Assembly (NCBI GenBank): GCA_001465935.1
Contig: LNKV01000033.1
Location: forward strand, 682,001 to 746,000
Origin: Clarireedia homoeocarpa
Lineage: Eukaryota; Ascomycota; Leotiomycetes; Helotiales; Rutstroemiaceae
DNA length: 64,000 nucleotides
Direction: 5' to 3'
Under the pieces are notes generated by a model that was given only the letters and a program-made list of their open reading frames with translations, was not told the origin of the DNA and made no database searches. Both the position numbers and the translations under genes were made by a program. Below are positions 12,323-22,683 of this stretch, piece after piece (position 1 is the stretch's first letter; every line of letters begins with the position of its first letter).

Positions 12323-12727
12323 GCATTTGACCTTTAAAACCCCCATGACTTACTTACAATAACTACTGTAATGGGACGTACTGTACTGTACTGTAGCAAA
12401 AAATCATAATACATCCATCTATATATCCAGTTCTATTGTATTGTATTGTATTAGTTGACGTTTCTCGTCGTTTCAATCGCCATAAACGTAAGTGTTAGTA
12501 TTGCATTAAATAGTGTGAAGTCTCTTGATAGATGTCAAAATCAGTTGATATAAAAGGTTCACCCAATAGATCTAGTCAATCACTATTATCAGCTACACTC
12601 AATAGAAGTCAAATATTTGTTTGAAGCAACGCTTTTCATTATGGTCGCTAAGTATCCGAATCGCTATGATTCAACTCCAGACCTAGGTATTCATCCCATT
12701 CATTATAATCTAGTTCATATAATACAT

Positions 12728-13641
12728 TTATCTGCAGCAATATCCACCATCACTAGAGATTAAGTGTTAGTTGACATCTCCATCAATTCAAAGAAGGAAT
12801 GTTACTCACATGACAATATCAGCTCCAGTGGTGTAGGTAGAGGCATCAGATACCAAGTACACATAGGCACCCTTCAACTCCTTGGCATCACCATTACGAC
12901 CCATTGGGATCATGGACTTCCACAATTCTTGTGTCTTTTGGTCAACAAAGTCGGAGAGACCAGTGTCAATGTAACCTGGGGAGATAGAGTTGACACGGGC
13001 AAAGTCGCGCCATTCGTTTGCGAGGGATCGTGCCATGTGAATACATCCAGCCTTGGCAACGTTGTATGAAGTTTGTTCTTGTGGGAAGTTGGCAATGTGA
13101 CCGGACATTGAGGCAGTGATAACAAAAGAACCGGTTCCACGCTCCTTGAAGTGGTGACCGACAGCCTTTGCGCAGTGGAAGGTTCCGTTAAGATCGGTTT
13201 GGATAACTTCGTTCCCTGGAAGTGATTGTCAGAACTGATTATTGAATTGAAGCGTTGGAAAGGTAACCTACAGCTCTCTACGGTTCCGTCAAGGATACCG
13301 CTGTCGGCAGTTCTGCCAGCGTTGGCTATGAAAGCATCAATTTGGCCGAACTCTGAGATGACATCCTTGACCAACTTCTCGACACTGGCGTAGTCACCAA
13401 TGTCCAACTTGTAGGCCTTAGCCTTGACATCATACTTCTCCGACAGTTCCTTGGCGTTCTTCTCACCACCCTCTGGACGAGAGGTATATGTGATAGCAAC
13501 GTTGGCTCCCATCTCAGCACATCCACGGGCAGCTTCGATACCCATTCCTCTGGGTCCGGAGGCGCCGGTGACGACGACGACCTTTCCCTTCAGGGAAAAG
13601 AGGTCGTTGAGTTCGTTGGCTTTAGGGATTGCGATAGGCAT
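12728..13641 (-). CDS. NADP-dependent mannitol dehydrogenase (short-chain dehydrogenase)
   Basis: Three exons on the minus strand (13641-13272, 13215-12810, 12752-12728) give 266 residues, the usual size for fungal mannitol 2-dehydrogenase, which interconverts mannitol and fructose with NADP(H) in the cytosol. The start MPIAIPKANELND is followed by the Rossmann motif VVVTGASGPRGMG (TGX3GXG), IANAG, the catalytic region ITASMSG and the SYNVAKAG Tyr-X3-Lys pair. The sequence around SGHIANFPQEQTSYNVAKAG, TGLSDFV and STYTTGADI is very close to the known fungal enzymes. The last exon is only 25 nt and supplies the end DGGYCCR; most relatives end in GGYT-type residues, so the double Cys is a small oddity. 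Its promoter region is shared with the divergent nickel permease. Confidence 0.95.
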
Positions 13642-14147
13642 GATGAATGTGTTGATGGATGAGATATATAAAAGTTGATTAGATTGAAAGAGGCGTTGAG
13701 GGGATTGTTGGCAGACTGTGAATGGGACGGAATGAGAGGGGGGAAAGAAGAGATGCAAATGGGGAATCGGAGAGATATTTATCTAAGGACTCGGGGGGTA
13801 GGGGGAGGTCTGGAAGCTCTACAAGTCAAGAGCATTGTAGGAGGAAATTCCCAAGCTAAACCGCATGCAGACGCTGCTTTCGGCGCTAACAGCTATGTGA
13901 GGGGCAGAATTTCCGGCTTCGAACCTATGACGTTCTATGATACCCCACCATGGGGCGCTAGAAACCGACTGGAACCTGGAAGCAGCTTGAGCGTCACTGC
14001 CCGGCCCGCCATAGCTGTACGAAGTGCGTGAAGTATGAAGGATGAAGGATGAAGTCTGATGTATGATTATTTCATCGACACACAGATCGAGATTCCATGG
14101 GATAAATCTCAAGGACCTCTTACCTTTTTAGGAACCATTTTCTTTGC

Positions 14148-14242
14148 GTGTGTGTGTTTGTGTGTGTGTTTGTGTGTGTGTTTGTGTGTGTGTTTGTGTG
14201 TGTATATATGTGTGGGTGTGTTATGTGTTATGTGTTATGTGC
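14148..14242. repeat. TG-rich satellite
   Basis: Ten-base units of the type TGTGTGTGTT, then TTATGTG units. The long open frame over it (14059-14550) reads as Cys-Val-Cys-Leu and is only a shadow of the repeat. Confidence 0.85.
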
Positions 14243-14522
14243 TTATTTCTTTATGCATGCGAGCACCGTGTCGGTGGGTAGGTGAAACGTTGACATGCTG
14301 GAGCTATGTCACAACCAAGCATCTGGACAATCGATACTTGTGCTGGACCACCCGGCGATCCGAGGACCACTATGCATGCATTACAGTAATTATTATGCAT
14401 GCATTCATTATTATGCACGAACCCCTCCTTCCCTATGTGCAAAACTATCTCTTGTACACTTGGGACTTGGGACTTGGGACTTGGCTTGTTGAAGCGCTCG
14501 GGTCTGTCTCCAAGAGCTACGA

Positions 14523-14579
14523 TATAGATAGAACATTGGTGGATAGATAGAACATTGGTGGATACATAGAACATTGGTG
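14523..14579. repeat. Three tandem 19-base repeats
   Basis: Units at 14523-14541, 14542-14560 and 14561-14579 share the core TAGAACATTGGTG with one or two substitutions in the first bases. Confidence 0.85.
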
Positions 14580-14913
14580 GAGATTTACCTTGTAAGGAAT
14601 CATTATTGATATGTCAATCAAACTACACCAACCACTCCGCAAAACATCTTCAGCCTCATCTCGCCTACCATACATGATGAATCCGTGTCACTTTTCATCC
14701 CAATCACATCTATCAGGACGATTATCAGAGATTCGGCCGTCTCCGATGAGCTTCTACGTCGACCTTGAAAAGCTCGAGGTGCAACGATAGCGGGGTAATC
14801 ATGCCCCCACCTTTGAATTCACTTTCTCGGTGCTTTTTTATATATATATTTCTTCGGTAGGACTTCTCCTATGTTTTGGAATCCTAAACAGGTCATTGCC
14901 ATCTCAAGTCGAG

Positions 14914-16280
14914 ATGTCACCTCGACCGCCGTCATGTCTTCGTCCCTTCATCGCTCGTCTCCCTCCTCAAGTTCGCCTACTTCCCTACCCCGCGGTCCGC
15001 ATAATCTCGCTCCTCCTCTGCATTAACATTGCCATCTGGATTGCTGTGGCTGTAGTCTTACGCTGGCATCCTGCTCTTTCTTCTTCGGCTGTATTGTCTT
15101 ATACATTTGGTCTAAGACATGCTCTGTGAGTATTATACGTCCTTCAACTTCTTGACTTGCCCGGCTCTCAACGGTGCACCTTGTAATGTTAGCTAATTAA
15201 ATCTTGTAGCGATGCTGATCATATATCCGCTATCGACCTGATGACCCGACGCTTGATCGCTGCTCCCAAGGCTAATCACACATCGCAACCAGTCACGGTA
15301 GGAACCTGGTTTTCCCTGGGTCATTCAACCATCGTTATAGTAACTTGCATCGTGGTAGCCGCGACATCTGGAGCTCTCGAATCACGCTTTCACTCTTTCC
15401 AGAATATTGGCGGTATCATTGGGACTTCGGTTTCGGCTGCAGTACTTATCCTGTTGGGTATCGGAAATGCTTTCATTCTGTGGAAGCTAGTTCGGAAAAT
15501 GAGAGAAGTCTTACAGGAAGAAGTGACTAAAGATAGTAGAATAGAAGGAGGATTGGGCTTTGATGGCGCAGGAATCATGATGCGAGTCTTGAGAAGAGTT
15601 TTTAAGGTTATAGATAAACCGTGGAAGATGTACCCATTGGGGGTTTTGTTCGGTCTAGGCTTCGATACGAGTAGTGAGATCGCAGTTCTTGGGATCGCGT
15701 CTGTCCAGGGTGCAAAAGGCACGAGCATCTGGCTAATCCTGATTTTCCCATTACTATTCACCGGTATGTTAACTTTGCTCCCAAACCCATTGAATGTAGG
15801 ATAACGTGAAGGATGGCAGCGGGAATGTGCCTTATCGATACAACTGACGGTGCGCTCATGATGACACTCTATACTTCGACGTCTCTTGCGCGCGATACAG
15901 TCGCCATCTTATACTACTCGATTGTCTTAACCGGCATAACCGTTCTGGTGGCTATTTGCATTGGTGTGATTCAATTGCTGTCCCTGATAGCAAACTTTGC
16001 GACAGGGCCATTCTGGGATGGCGTAAATACGGCCAGTGATCATTTCGATGTGATTGGTGGTGGAATATGCGGTGCTTTCGTAGTGGGAGGCGGTGCGTCA
16101 GTTTTGTTATATGGACCATGGAGAAGGTGGGTTGAGAAAGGCAGAGCTGGAAGAAGAAGAAGCGCGGGGGCAAATGAAGTAGAATTAGGCGAGTTCGCGA
16201 CAGCAAGGACAGATATAGAATTTGGGGAGGAGAAGGGTGGCGGCTCAAGAAGTTTAGCTAGGGAACTTGAGGAGCGTTAG
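14914..16280 (+). CDS. High-affinity nickel/cobalt permease (NiCoT family)
   Basis: Three exons (14914-15125, 15210-15763, 15820-16280) give 408 residues. It is a plasma-membrane Ni2+/Co2+ uptake permease of the NixA/HoxN/Nic1 type, which in fungi supplies nickel to urease. The family signature appears once the first intron is removed: HALDADHISAID, with His69, Asp72, Asp74 and His75, forms the HX4DH motif. Further signatures are LGHSTIV, LGFDTSSEIA and GMCLIDTTDGALM. Roughly eight hydrophobic segments are visible, starting at ISLLLCINIAIWIAVAVV. The second intron joins LLFT to AGMCL; its acceptor was chosen because only this one keeps the signature in frame. The C-terminal 60 residues are charged and cytosolic in character. 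The frame stays open upstream of 14914 without an in-frame ATG, so this start is the best available. Confidence 0.93.
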
Positions 16281-16974
16281 ATTTCTGCGTCTTAGAGAAT
16301 ATAGTCCAACTCATGCTTCATAATTGGCAGTTCAAGCCGACCTTTAACTAATTGAATATATGAATAAGCGTTGGCTGAAGTCGTTCCGACCTCCTTGCAT
16401 CGCCAAGCGAATATCCTTTTACTAGTCGACTTCGAAAAAATCCATTTAGATGCTAGATACTAGTCAAGAAAAGCGTCATTTTGTTGCACATCTGTGGAAA
16501 GTCTTATGGCGGTCCAGACAATTGGTTTTGGGATCATCATATCCGGAATTTGATGAAATGATGCAGATCCGGAAGATGGAAAAGTGGAAAATAGCATTGT
16601 CATGGAGATTGAGTGTGCGTTCGGATGATGGTGGTGCTGAGTCAGCAACTCGGCGTCTTTCACGTTGTTGCAGAAGAATGAGACAAACAGTGGTCCCAAC
16701 ATCTCATCTGCGAAGTTTTCAGCCACTTTTCGATCCCCCAATAGTTTGGCTTCAAAGAGTAACCAATGGCTGTTAACTTCTGCAAATACCGTTCGACCTC
16801 AATGGCCGAGGTGGAGAACCCTTGAAAGTGATCGACGCCTCAACGTCATACGCCCTTATAGCTCTGACATCAAAGAGCTTAAAGCTTTCGAGCTTATTGC
16901 TATTTCAATGACAAGTAGCTATTCTTCAATTCATCTTCCCATTTCACCACATCTTCACATACGGTGCATGAAAG
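16281..16974. other. Gene-free stretch
   Basis: About 690 bases between the nickel permease and the DUF1295 gene. Overlapping open frames on both strands at 16450-16780 have no domain. I see no repeat or RNA element. Confidence 0.5.
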
Positions 16975-18452
16975 ATGGCCGAACAAGACAGATATAATTC
17001 CCATTTTGGGGGCAATCGCATCCCGACTGAGAAAGTTCCGTCCTTGACATCAGGAATGAGAGCTGAGCAGGACACATACCGGTCATATTTTGGTGGTAAG
17101 AGAATTCCTACTGAAAAGATGGTGCCGCCGAGAGCAGAGCAGGAGGTGTATGGTTCTGCGTTTGGCGGAAATCGAATTCCAACGGAAAAAATGGTACCAC
17201 CCAGAGCAGAGCAGGAGACTTATGATTCTGCATTCGGGGGGCATCCAATCCCTACTGAGAAAGCTTCCAAATTCAGTCTTTCCAACCTAGGTAAGAATAT
17301 CAGTCTTTATAGACTATAACGTTTCCTGACTTGAAATTGCAACAGGTAAAGCATCCACCTCCAACAACAGTCATTCTGGAGCCGAGCAAGACCGTTATGG
17401 ATCACATTTTGTTCCACCGTGGAATCCCCAGGTCAATGCTACTGCTATCGGTCTCCTGCAACGAAGCTTCCTTCCTGCCATGGCGAGCAATACCTCCTTA
17501 TCTCTCATCTCCTACACAATTGCTCGTCTCACAAACAGACTTGAAATCAAAGATTATCTCTGGCCTCTTGGTCCTCTCGTCACTGCCTGGACTGCTGCTC
17601 TTCAACGTCAAAACTTCGATGTTTCGCGAACCTGGTCTTCTCTTGCATATCCTCAAAAACTTCTTCTCGCTGGTCTCACTGCTTGGTCTGTTCGCCTCTT
17701 TTACCGTATCACCTCCCGTTCATATGCTCGCGGTCAAGACGACCCTCGTTACACAGCTGTGAAGGAAGAACCTGGGTTCTGGAATAAGTCACTGTTCTCG
17801 GTGTTCCTTCCGGAAGCGCTTGTTCAATCTGTCATATCTTTGCCGTTTGCTATGACTCTTGGTGCACCGGAAATGCTCATTGCGTCATCACCACTTCCAG
17901 GTAACCCAGGCTGGCAAATTGCTGGCCCTGCTGGTGTTTTCTTCTTTGCCGCAGGATATGCCTTGGAAGTTAGCGCCGATGCTCAACTTGAAAGCCACAA
18001 GCAGGAAGGTGATTCTGGTATTTTGAGAGAAGGAGTCTGGAGCATCGTCAGACATCCAAAGTAAGTGCTTCCGTATTGCCCATATACTAGATTTTCGACG
18101 CGCATGTCACTGACTTCTCAATTTTAGCTATCTTGGTGATGCGCTCATCCACGCCTCTTTCCCATTGGTTCTTTACGGTGCTGGACTATTCCATCCATTG
18201 ATGCTTTTAGCACCTGCTGCAAACTACGCGTTTTTGAGATTGGTAGGTGGTGACCGAGAAAACGAAGCTACTCAAGAAGAAAGATATTCCAAGACTGATG
18301 GCACCAAATATGCACAATTCCAACAATACAAGTCGGAGAAGAACAGCTTCTGGCCAAGTGCAAATGAGCTCCAAAATAGATGGCTGTGGGTTATCGCCGG
18401 TATTGGCGCAGGTGGTGTTGCTCTCGAGAGAGGATTGAGGGAGTTTTTATAA
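16975..18452 (+). CDS. DUF1295 (steroid 5-alpha-reductase-like) membrane protein with N-terminal tandem repeats
   Basis: Three exons (16975-17290, 17346-18060, 18128-18452) give 451 residues. The N-terminal ~127 residues are not membranous but a repeat: AEQxxYxSxFGGxxIPTEK begins at residues 2, 30, 54 and 78, with a fifth partial copy (AEQDRYGSHF) at 118, beyond the first intron. Copies 2 and 3 share the spacer MVPPR and are 24 residues each. The rest is the DUF1295/steroid 5-alpha-reductase C-terminal fold: hydrophobic segments from about residue 150, then GVFFFAAGYALEVSADAQ, the conserved turn GVWSIVRHPNYLGDAL and FHPLMLLAPAANYAFLR. The motif RHPNYLG, split by intron 2, is the family hallmark and in relatives lies near the NADPH site. 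The substrate is unknown; a membrane-bound reductase or methyltransferase-like enzyme is possible. I know of no family member with this repeat. Confidence 0.88.
16978..17262 (+). repeat. Coding tandem repeat, AEQxxYxSxFGGxxIPTEK
   Basis: Four units in exon 1 of the DUF1295 gene, starting at 16978, 17062, 17134 and 17206. Units 2 and 3 are exactly 72 nt; unit 1 is 84 nt. The DNA copies differ at many third positions while the peptides agree, which points to old copies kept by protein-level constraint. Confidence 0.88.
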
Positions 18453-18916
18453 ATAGGAAATATTTAATGTAAGATAATATGCTACTGCATTTTTGTATTG
18501 ATTAAATGTCTGGCATTTTCCCTGCGCTATGTTCTTTCACTTTTCTACGCAATGAATCAACTACGGCCTGCTGTACTCTTTTGTACTTAATATCCATATG
18601 ATAGTGAATATGAGGCAAAATGCCAACCCTATAGTCGGGAATTTCTATGAGACACAGCAGTCTCCTGAGCCTCATATTCATAATTGGCTGGCATATTCAC
18701 TTCACTTTATATCACCTTATCCCAATCTCCGGTTCTCGTATCTGCATTTAAATTGGACATTGGAAAAAGCACCTTGTTGCCCCAGCTCGAACCACTTGTC
18801 TACACGATCACTTATAAGAACAATAACGGCGCTTGTCTACGAATCAGCACAACACTATCTATCGGCACTTTTCATACATCCAGCGTCAAGCAAAAGTATC
18901 CAAGGACTGAGACATT
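18453..18916. other. Gene-free stretch
   Basis: About 460 bases between the DUF1295 gene and the BTB gene in the same direction. A 132-codon open frame at 18598-18996 shows no domain and overlaps the BTB start in another frame. I see nothing else. Confidence 0.5.
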
Positions 18917-19943
18917 ATGAGTTCGAATGGCTTTGCAGACCTGTCGCCCCGCACGATTCGATTTTTAACTTACTCGGAAAGCCTAAGAACCAGTAGTAGT
19001 GGGAAACGAAATCTCCAGGTAATACCTGAAAACGAAGTTGAAGTGGAAGGACCACTCGAAGCATTGCAATCGTAAGTCATAAACTTCCGATTCTGTAAGT
19101 AAATCAAATGAAACTGACAAAATCATGCACAGATCCCTCAACTCCGGTCGCTTCTCCGATTTAACTATCATCCACCGTTCGCGCGAATGGAAAGCTCATA
19201 AAGTAGTTGTTTGTTCTCAGTCTTCCGTTCTCGAAACAATGATTGAAGAACAAGCGCTGGAAAGCTCACAGTCGGTAAGTTCACTTCCATTCTATCGGCT
19301 TCTCCCTGCACATTTCAGTTAGACCAAGCTAACCCAGCCTACCAGCCAAACACCCTCGATCCAACCTGCTTTGGTGGCGATAGCATTACCGTCCTTCTCC
19401 AATACCTCTACACCTCCACCTACACTCCTCCCCCCCAACCCCCTCTATTTCTACGGTCCCTGCTTCTCGATCCTCCTCCACGAATCGATCTTCTACCTCA
19501 GCGTCGAGCTGGAAATTCCCGCTTTGGAAGCACTAGCAGCAGCTTTGTACCGACGTACGCTGATCACGAAGATCACCTCGCCACAGGTGTATTATGCCAT
19601 GATACCGAGGGCGTATACGATGACGACTAAAGAGCATCCGGGGTTGAGAGAAGCGGTGGTTGATGTGGCTGTGAGAGGGATTGGGAAGTTGCTGACGGAT
19701 GATGAGATGAGGAAGGCGTTTCTGAGTGTTTGTGTGAGTGTTGAGGACTTTTGGGTGGATGTTATGATGGAGTTGGCGAAGAGCAAGGAGGTTGTTGTGG
19801 GGTTAGGTGCGAATGGAGAGGCGGTTAAGGGGTTGGTGTGTGAACAATGTGAGGAGAAGGGGGAAGGGAAGGGACAACAGGGGTTTGAGATCAAGGCTGT
19901 GTGTAAGGGGTGTGGTGAGACTAGTGCTGTGGAGTTTTCTTAA
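18917..19943 (+). CDS. BTB/POZ-domain protein, with a frameshift in a C7 run
   Basis: Three exons (18917-19071, 19133-19274, 19346-19943). After splicing, the BTB core is clear: LNSGRFSDLTIIHRSREWKAHKVVVCSQSS, then ITVLLQYLYTSTYTPPP. The expected second half of the fold, LLHESIFYLSVELEIPALEALA, follows in a different frame. The frame change falls at a run of seven C at 19430-19436; one C fewer would give a continuous product of about 297 residues. No intron can explain it. Either the assembly has an extra base or this allele is broken. The C-terminus has a CXXC...CXXC pair (VCEQC...VCKGC) like a small zinc ribbon. BTB proteins of this fungal type commonly mediate protein-protein contacts, sometimes as Cul3 adaptors; the partner here is unknown. 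Confidence 0.78.
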
Positions 19944-20558
19944 TATCGCATATTGGATGTAGAGGAAAGATGGTCATGTTTGTACCTGGTTTGGTACAAA
20001 GACTTGTATCGCTGGGGCAGCAGGATGAATTCCACGATTAGGACTGATCAGTATGTAATACCGTGATTCAATGGAGCCAGGTTGACTCTGCTGAATACGG
20101 CAGCTGGTACTGAGAAGAACTTTTGTAGCAAAGGATAAATAAGAACGATCATAACAGAAAACGTGCAATTTTACCTCATGTGTGTGTAGATCGTTCAGAT
20201 ATAAAGTTAAGCAGAAGTTTGTATTTTACAACTTACAACTTCACGATTAGACTGTGAGTGTCTACAGCCCCAAAGATGAACAACGACATATACACAATGC
20301 TGGCATCTAAGTGGAGCGCCATACTTGCCCAAGCTTTCTCGCTATGTACAACTAACTCCCTTCACAGATGAAGTCAATCTTTCCACCAATTTAACTGCAT
20401 ATGGTCCGTGCGTGCATTTTACCCCAGAACGCGCTTCACAACGCGTTACCTAACTTACCCCTCCAAAAAAAAAGATAACCCTCCTCTCATCAATATCAAG
20501 CAGCTTCCAAACCTCAATTTACTTCCTGCCGCTACTCTTTCTAGCCCCATTACATAAA
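19944..20558. other. Gene-free stretch upstream of DHFR
   Basis: About 615 bases: 3' end of the BTB gene and promoter of dihydrofolate reductase. Short overlapping open frames only, none supported. Confidence 0.5.
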
Positions 20559-21250
20559 ATGACCACCTCCTCTCCCTCTACAAACATGTTACCCCACGAA
20601 CTCACCTTAATCGTCGCCGCCACAAATAAAATGGGCATAGGAAAAGCCGGCACCCTACCTTGGACTGGTCTAAAGAAAGAAATGGCTTATTTCGCACGAG
20701 TTACAAAGAGAGCTGATGCCGGTGTATGTTCTGTTCTTCTCTATACATATCTCTAGTCTATTAATTCACCCAAAACCAGAAAACAAACACCGTAATAATG
20801 GGCCGCAAAACCTGGGAAAGCATCCCCCCGCGCTTCCGCCCCCTCAAAGACCGCACCAATATCATCCTCTCTCGATCTGCTCCCCCATCCCTTTCCGACA
20901 CGCCCCTCCCGCCCAACGCCCACCTCACAAACTCCCTCGCCTCTGCGCTTTCACTCACCTCGAAACTAGAGAATCATAGCGGGAGAAATTTTGTGATAGG
21001 AGGAGCGCAGATATATAAAGAGGCGTTGGGGAGAAGCGAAACGAAAAGGATACTGCTGACGAGGATTCTGGAGGATTTTGAATGTGATACTTGGTTTCCG
21101 GTCTGCTTGGGAGAGGATGGGGTTGCGGAGGGGTGGAGGAGGGTGGGGGGAGAGGAGTTGAGTGGGTGGGTGGGGGAGGAGGTGCAGGAGGGGAGAAGGG
21201 AGGAAGGGGGTGTGGGGTATGTTTTTGAGATGTGGGTGAGGGTGGAGTGA
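20559..21250 (+). CDS. DFR1: Dihydrofolate reductase
   Basis: Two exons (20559-20723, 20780-21250) give 211 residues. It reduces dihydrofolate to tetrahydrofolate with NADPH for thymidylate and purine synthesis. Landmarks are in order: ELTLIVAATNKMGIGKAGTLPW (substrate and Met20-type loop), KKEMAYFARVT with the conserved acidic residue of the active site, NTVIMGRKTWESIPPRFRPL (NADPH-binding helix), NIILSR, FVIGGAQIYKEAL and RILLTRI. The intron sits after ADAG and is phase 0. An alternative start at Met10 (20586) would remove nine residues that carry no feature. The coding strand is very C-rich at 20820-20960 and very G-rich from about 20990 to the stop; the G-rich end encodes a Gly/Glu-rich loop before the final strand (YVFEMWVRVE), longer than in yeast or human enzymes. 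Confidence 0.95.
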
Positions 21251-22683
21251 GGGGCGAGTGGGATATTGGGGGAGTGGAGGAAAAAGGAATGGAACTTTAT
21301 TATTAGGAGTTTGCGGTTGGGCGTGATGAAGCTTGATCGCTCGGGTTGGTGTTTGGTATGCTGTATGCTTATTAAGACCTGTAAGTAGTGTGGTTTATTT
21401 GGAGGTCTTGTCTAATGATTTCTCACAGGATTATACGTCTAACTCTCATGCGCAGAGAACATGATGTATATATTAAACTATTTTCCAGTGCTGAGGCATT
21501 GTTGTGCTTGGAAATAAGATCGCCTCCTGTATACTTAGAAGAACTATGGCATCTCATCTCATGAGAAGTTTCTACAGCACAGCCGCTCGGATTCTCCGTT
21601 TTACTCTCTTTCAAGAACGATACAAGATTCATATCACCAACACAAACTCATCATCAGGAACTCCACCTCCCGATCGTGATGGTCCTAGAATCCTCCTTCA
21701 CCTACTAAGAACCGCTCCTCCAATTCTTTCTACCCCATTCAACCTCTCTTAAAGCCACACTCCCATAATCCACTCCAAAATCTCCTTCACAGATCTCGTC
21801 CGACTTTATCCACGAGCAGTATCCATCTCATACCCTATTTTCAGCTGGGAACCATGGCAGGAACCTGCAGATCAAAACTACTAGTCACAACAGAGTAGGA
21901 AGCATCATAGCAGTCATTATTTTCCTGTCTATCAAACACAGACTAGTTTTACCTCCTACTCGGCCGCATCTCCAGTGGGTGATGGATGTAGTTGTCTGAT
22001 AACGCGTTGTTGAGGATAGCCGAAGTTATCTAGGTCACGGTCGGTGAATTGTTAAGTCGACGGATAGTAGTTGACAAGAATCAAGATAATGGACCTGGTT
22101 TTTACGTTTCCAATTCTTTCTTGGGGTATACAAGTGATGGATTTGGAAGTCTTTGGGGTGATGATGATGCTTCATACTATTTATTATTTATGCAAAGAAG
22201 TCTAGGGAAAGCTCTTCCTTTTTGTACAGTGTATATATATATATGACTTTATAAACATATTCCTACAGCAGAACATATTTGCTGTGCCACTCACTCACTG
22301 ATGAGAGATGTTCTTGTTTGAGTACGTTGCTCTGTTTTCTGGGGACGGCAGTTTGGATACAGCAGAAGTCAATATGCGGATTATGTGGGCATAGGCTTAT
22401 TCAACAGAATGAGATGAAGGGCCGGGCATAAACTTCAGTAGCTGCATCTTCATCTGGAGCACATATGTATTGATGACGGTTTAAGAAAAGGCACATACAC
22501 GGGAACAAAAAATATATGTATGAAAGATACTAGAGAGTTATATTCCCATCCCATATGCCCCCCCCCGCCCCCCAGGTAGATGGTATCATTCACCCTCTCC
22601 CTTCTCCCAACCACCCAAACCGCATAAACTCCTATCCCAGAGACTCCAAACCCACCCACAATATCAAGGACCAAAACCCGACC
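21251..22683. other. Gene-free stretch
   Basis: About 1.4 kb between convergent DHFR and the small Cys-containing gene. An 82-codon frame at 21504-21752 has no domain or splice partner. A TA run is at about 22231-22243 and a run of C at 22557-22570. I find no gene. Confidence 0.5.

Larger units (their letters stand above)
11496..12727. other. Gene-free stretch dense in short tandem repeats
   Basis: About 1.2 kb between the second regulator and mannitol dehydrogenase. It holds a TTCTA run (about 11762-11782), GTAG units (11920-11934), GAGT x6 (12099-12123), GAG/GAT triplets (12170-12196), TTAC units (12256-12269), a GGTAT/AGTAT run (12281-12322), CTGTA units (12378-12396) and TTGTA units (12434-12452). 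No coding frame is supported. Confidence 0.7.
13642..14913. promoter_or_regulatory. Divergent intergenic region, mannitol dehydrogenase / nickel permease
   Basis: About 1.27 kb between two head-to-head genes. It contains a TG-rich satellite (14148-14242), a GGGACTT x3 run (14462-14483) and three 19-base repeats (14523-14579). A GC-richer block at about 13850-14025 has overlapping open frames on both strands but no recognisable protein. No specific transcription-factor site is claimed. Confidence 0.5.

Noticed and set aside
13850..14025. GC-richer block that might be an RNA gene or tRNA relic
   Set aside because: No acceptor-stem complementarity, no B-box-like GGTTCGAATCC, and no cloverleaf could be drawn.
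14059..14550. 163-codon frame with Cys-Val-Cys-Leu repeats
   Set aside because: The pattern is produced by the TG-rich satellite; the frame lies between two divergent genes and has no other feature.
21504..21752. 82-codon frame with a presequence-like start
   Set aside because: Too short and isolated, no domain and no splice partner; the basic start is not enough evidence.
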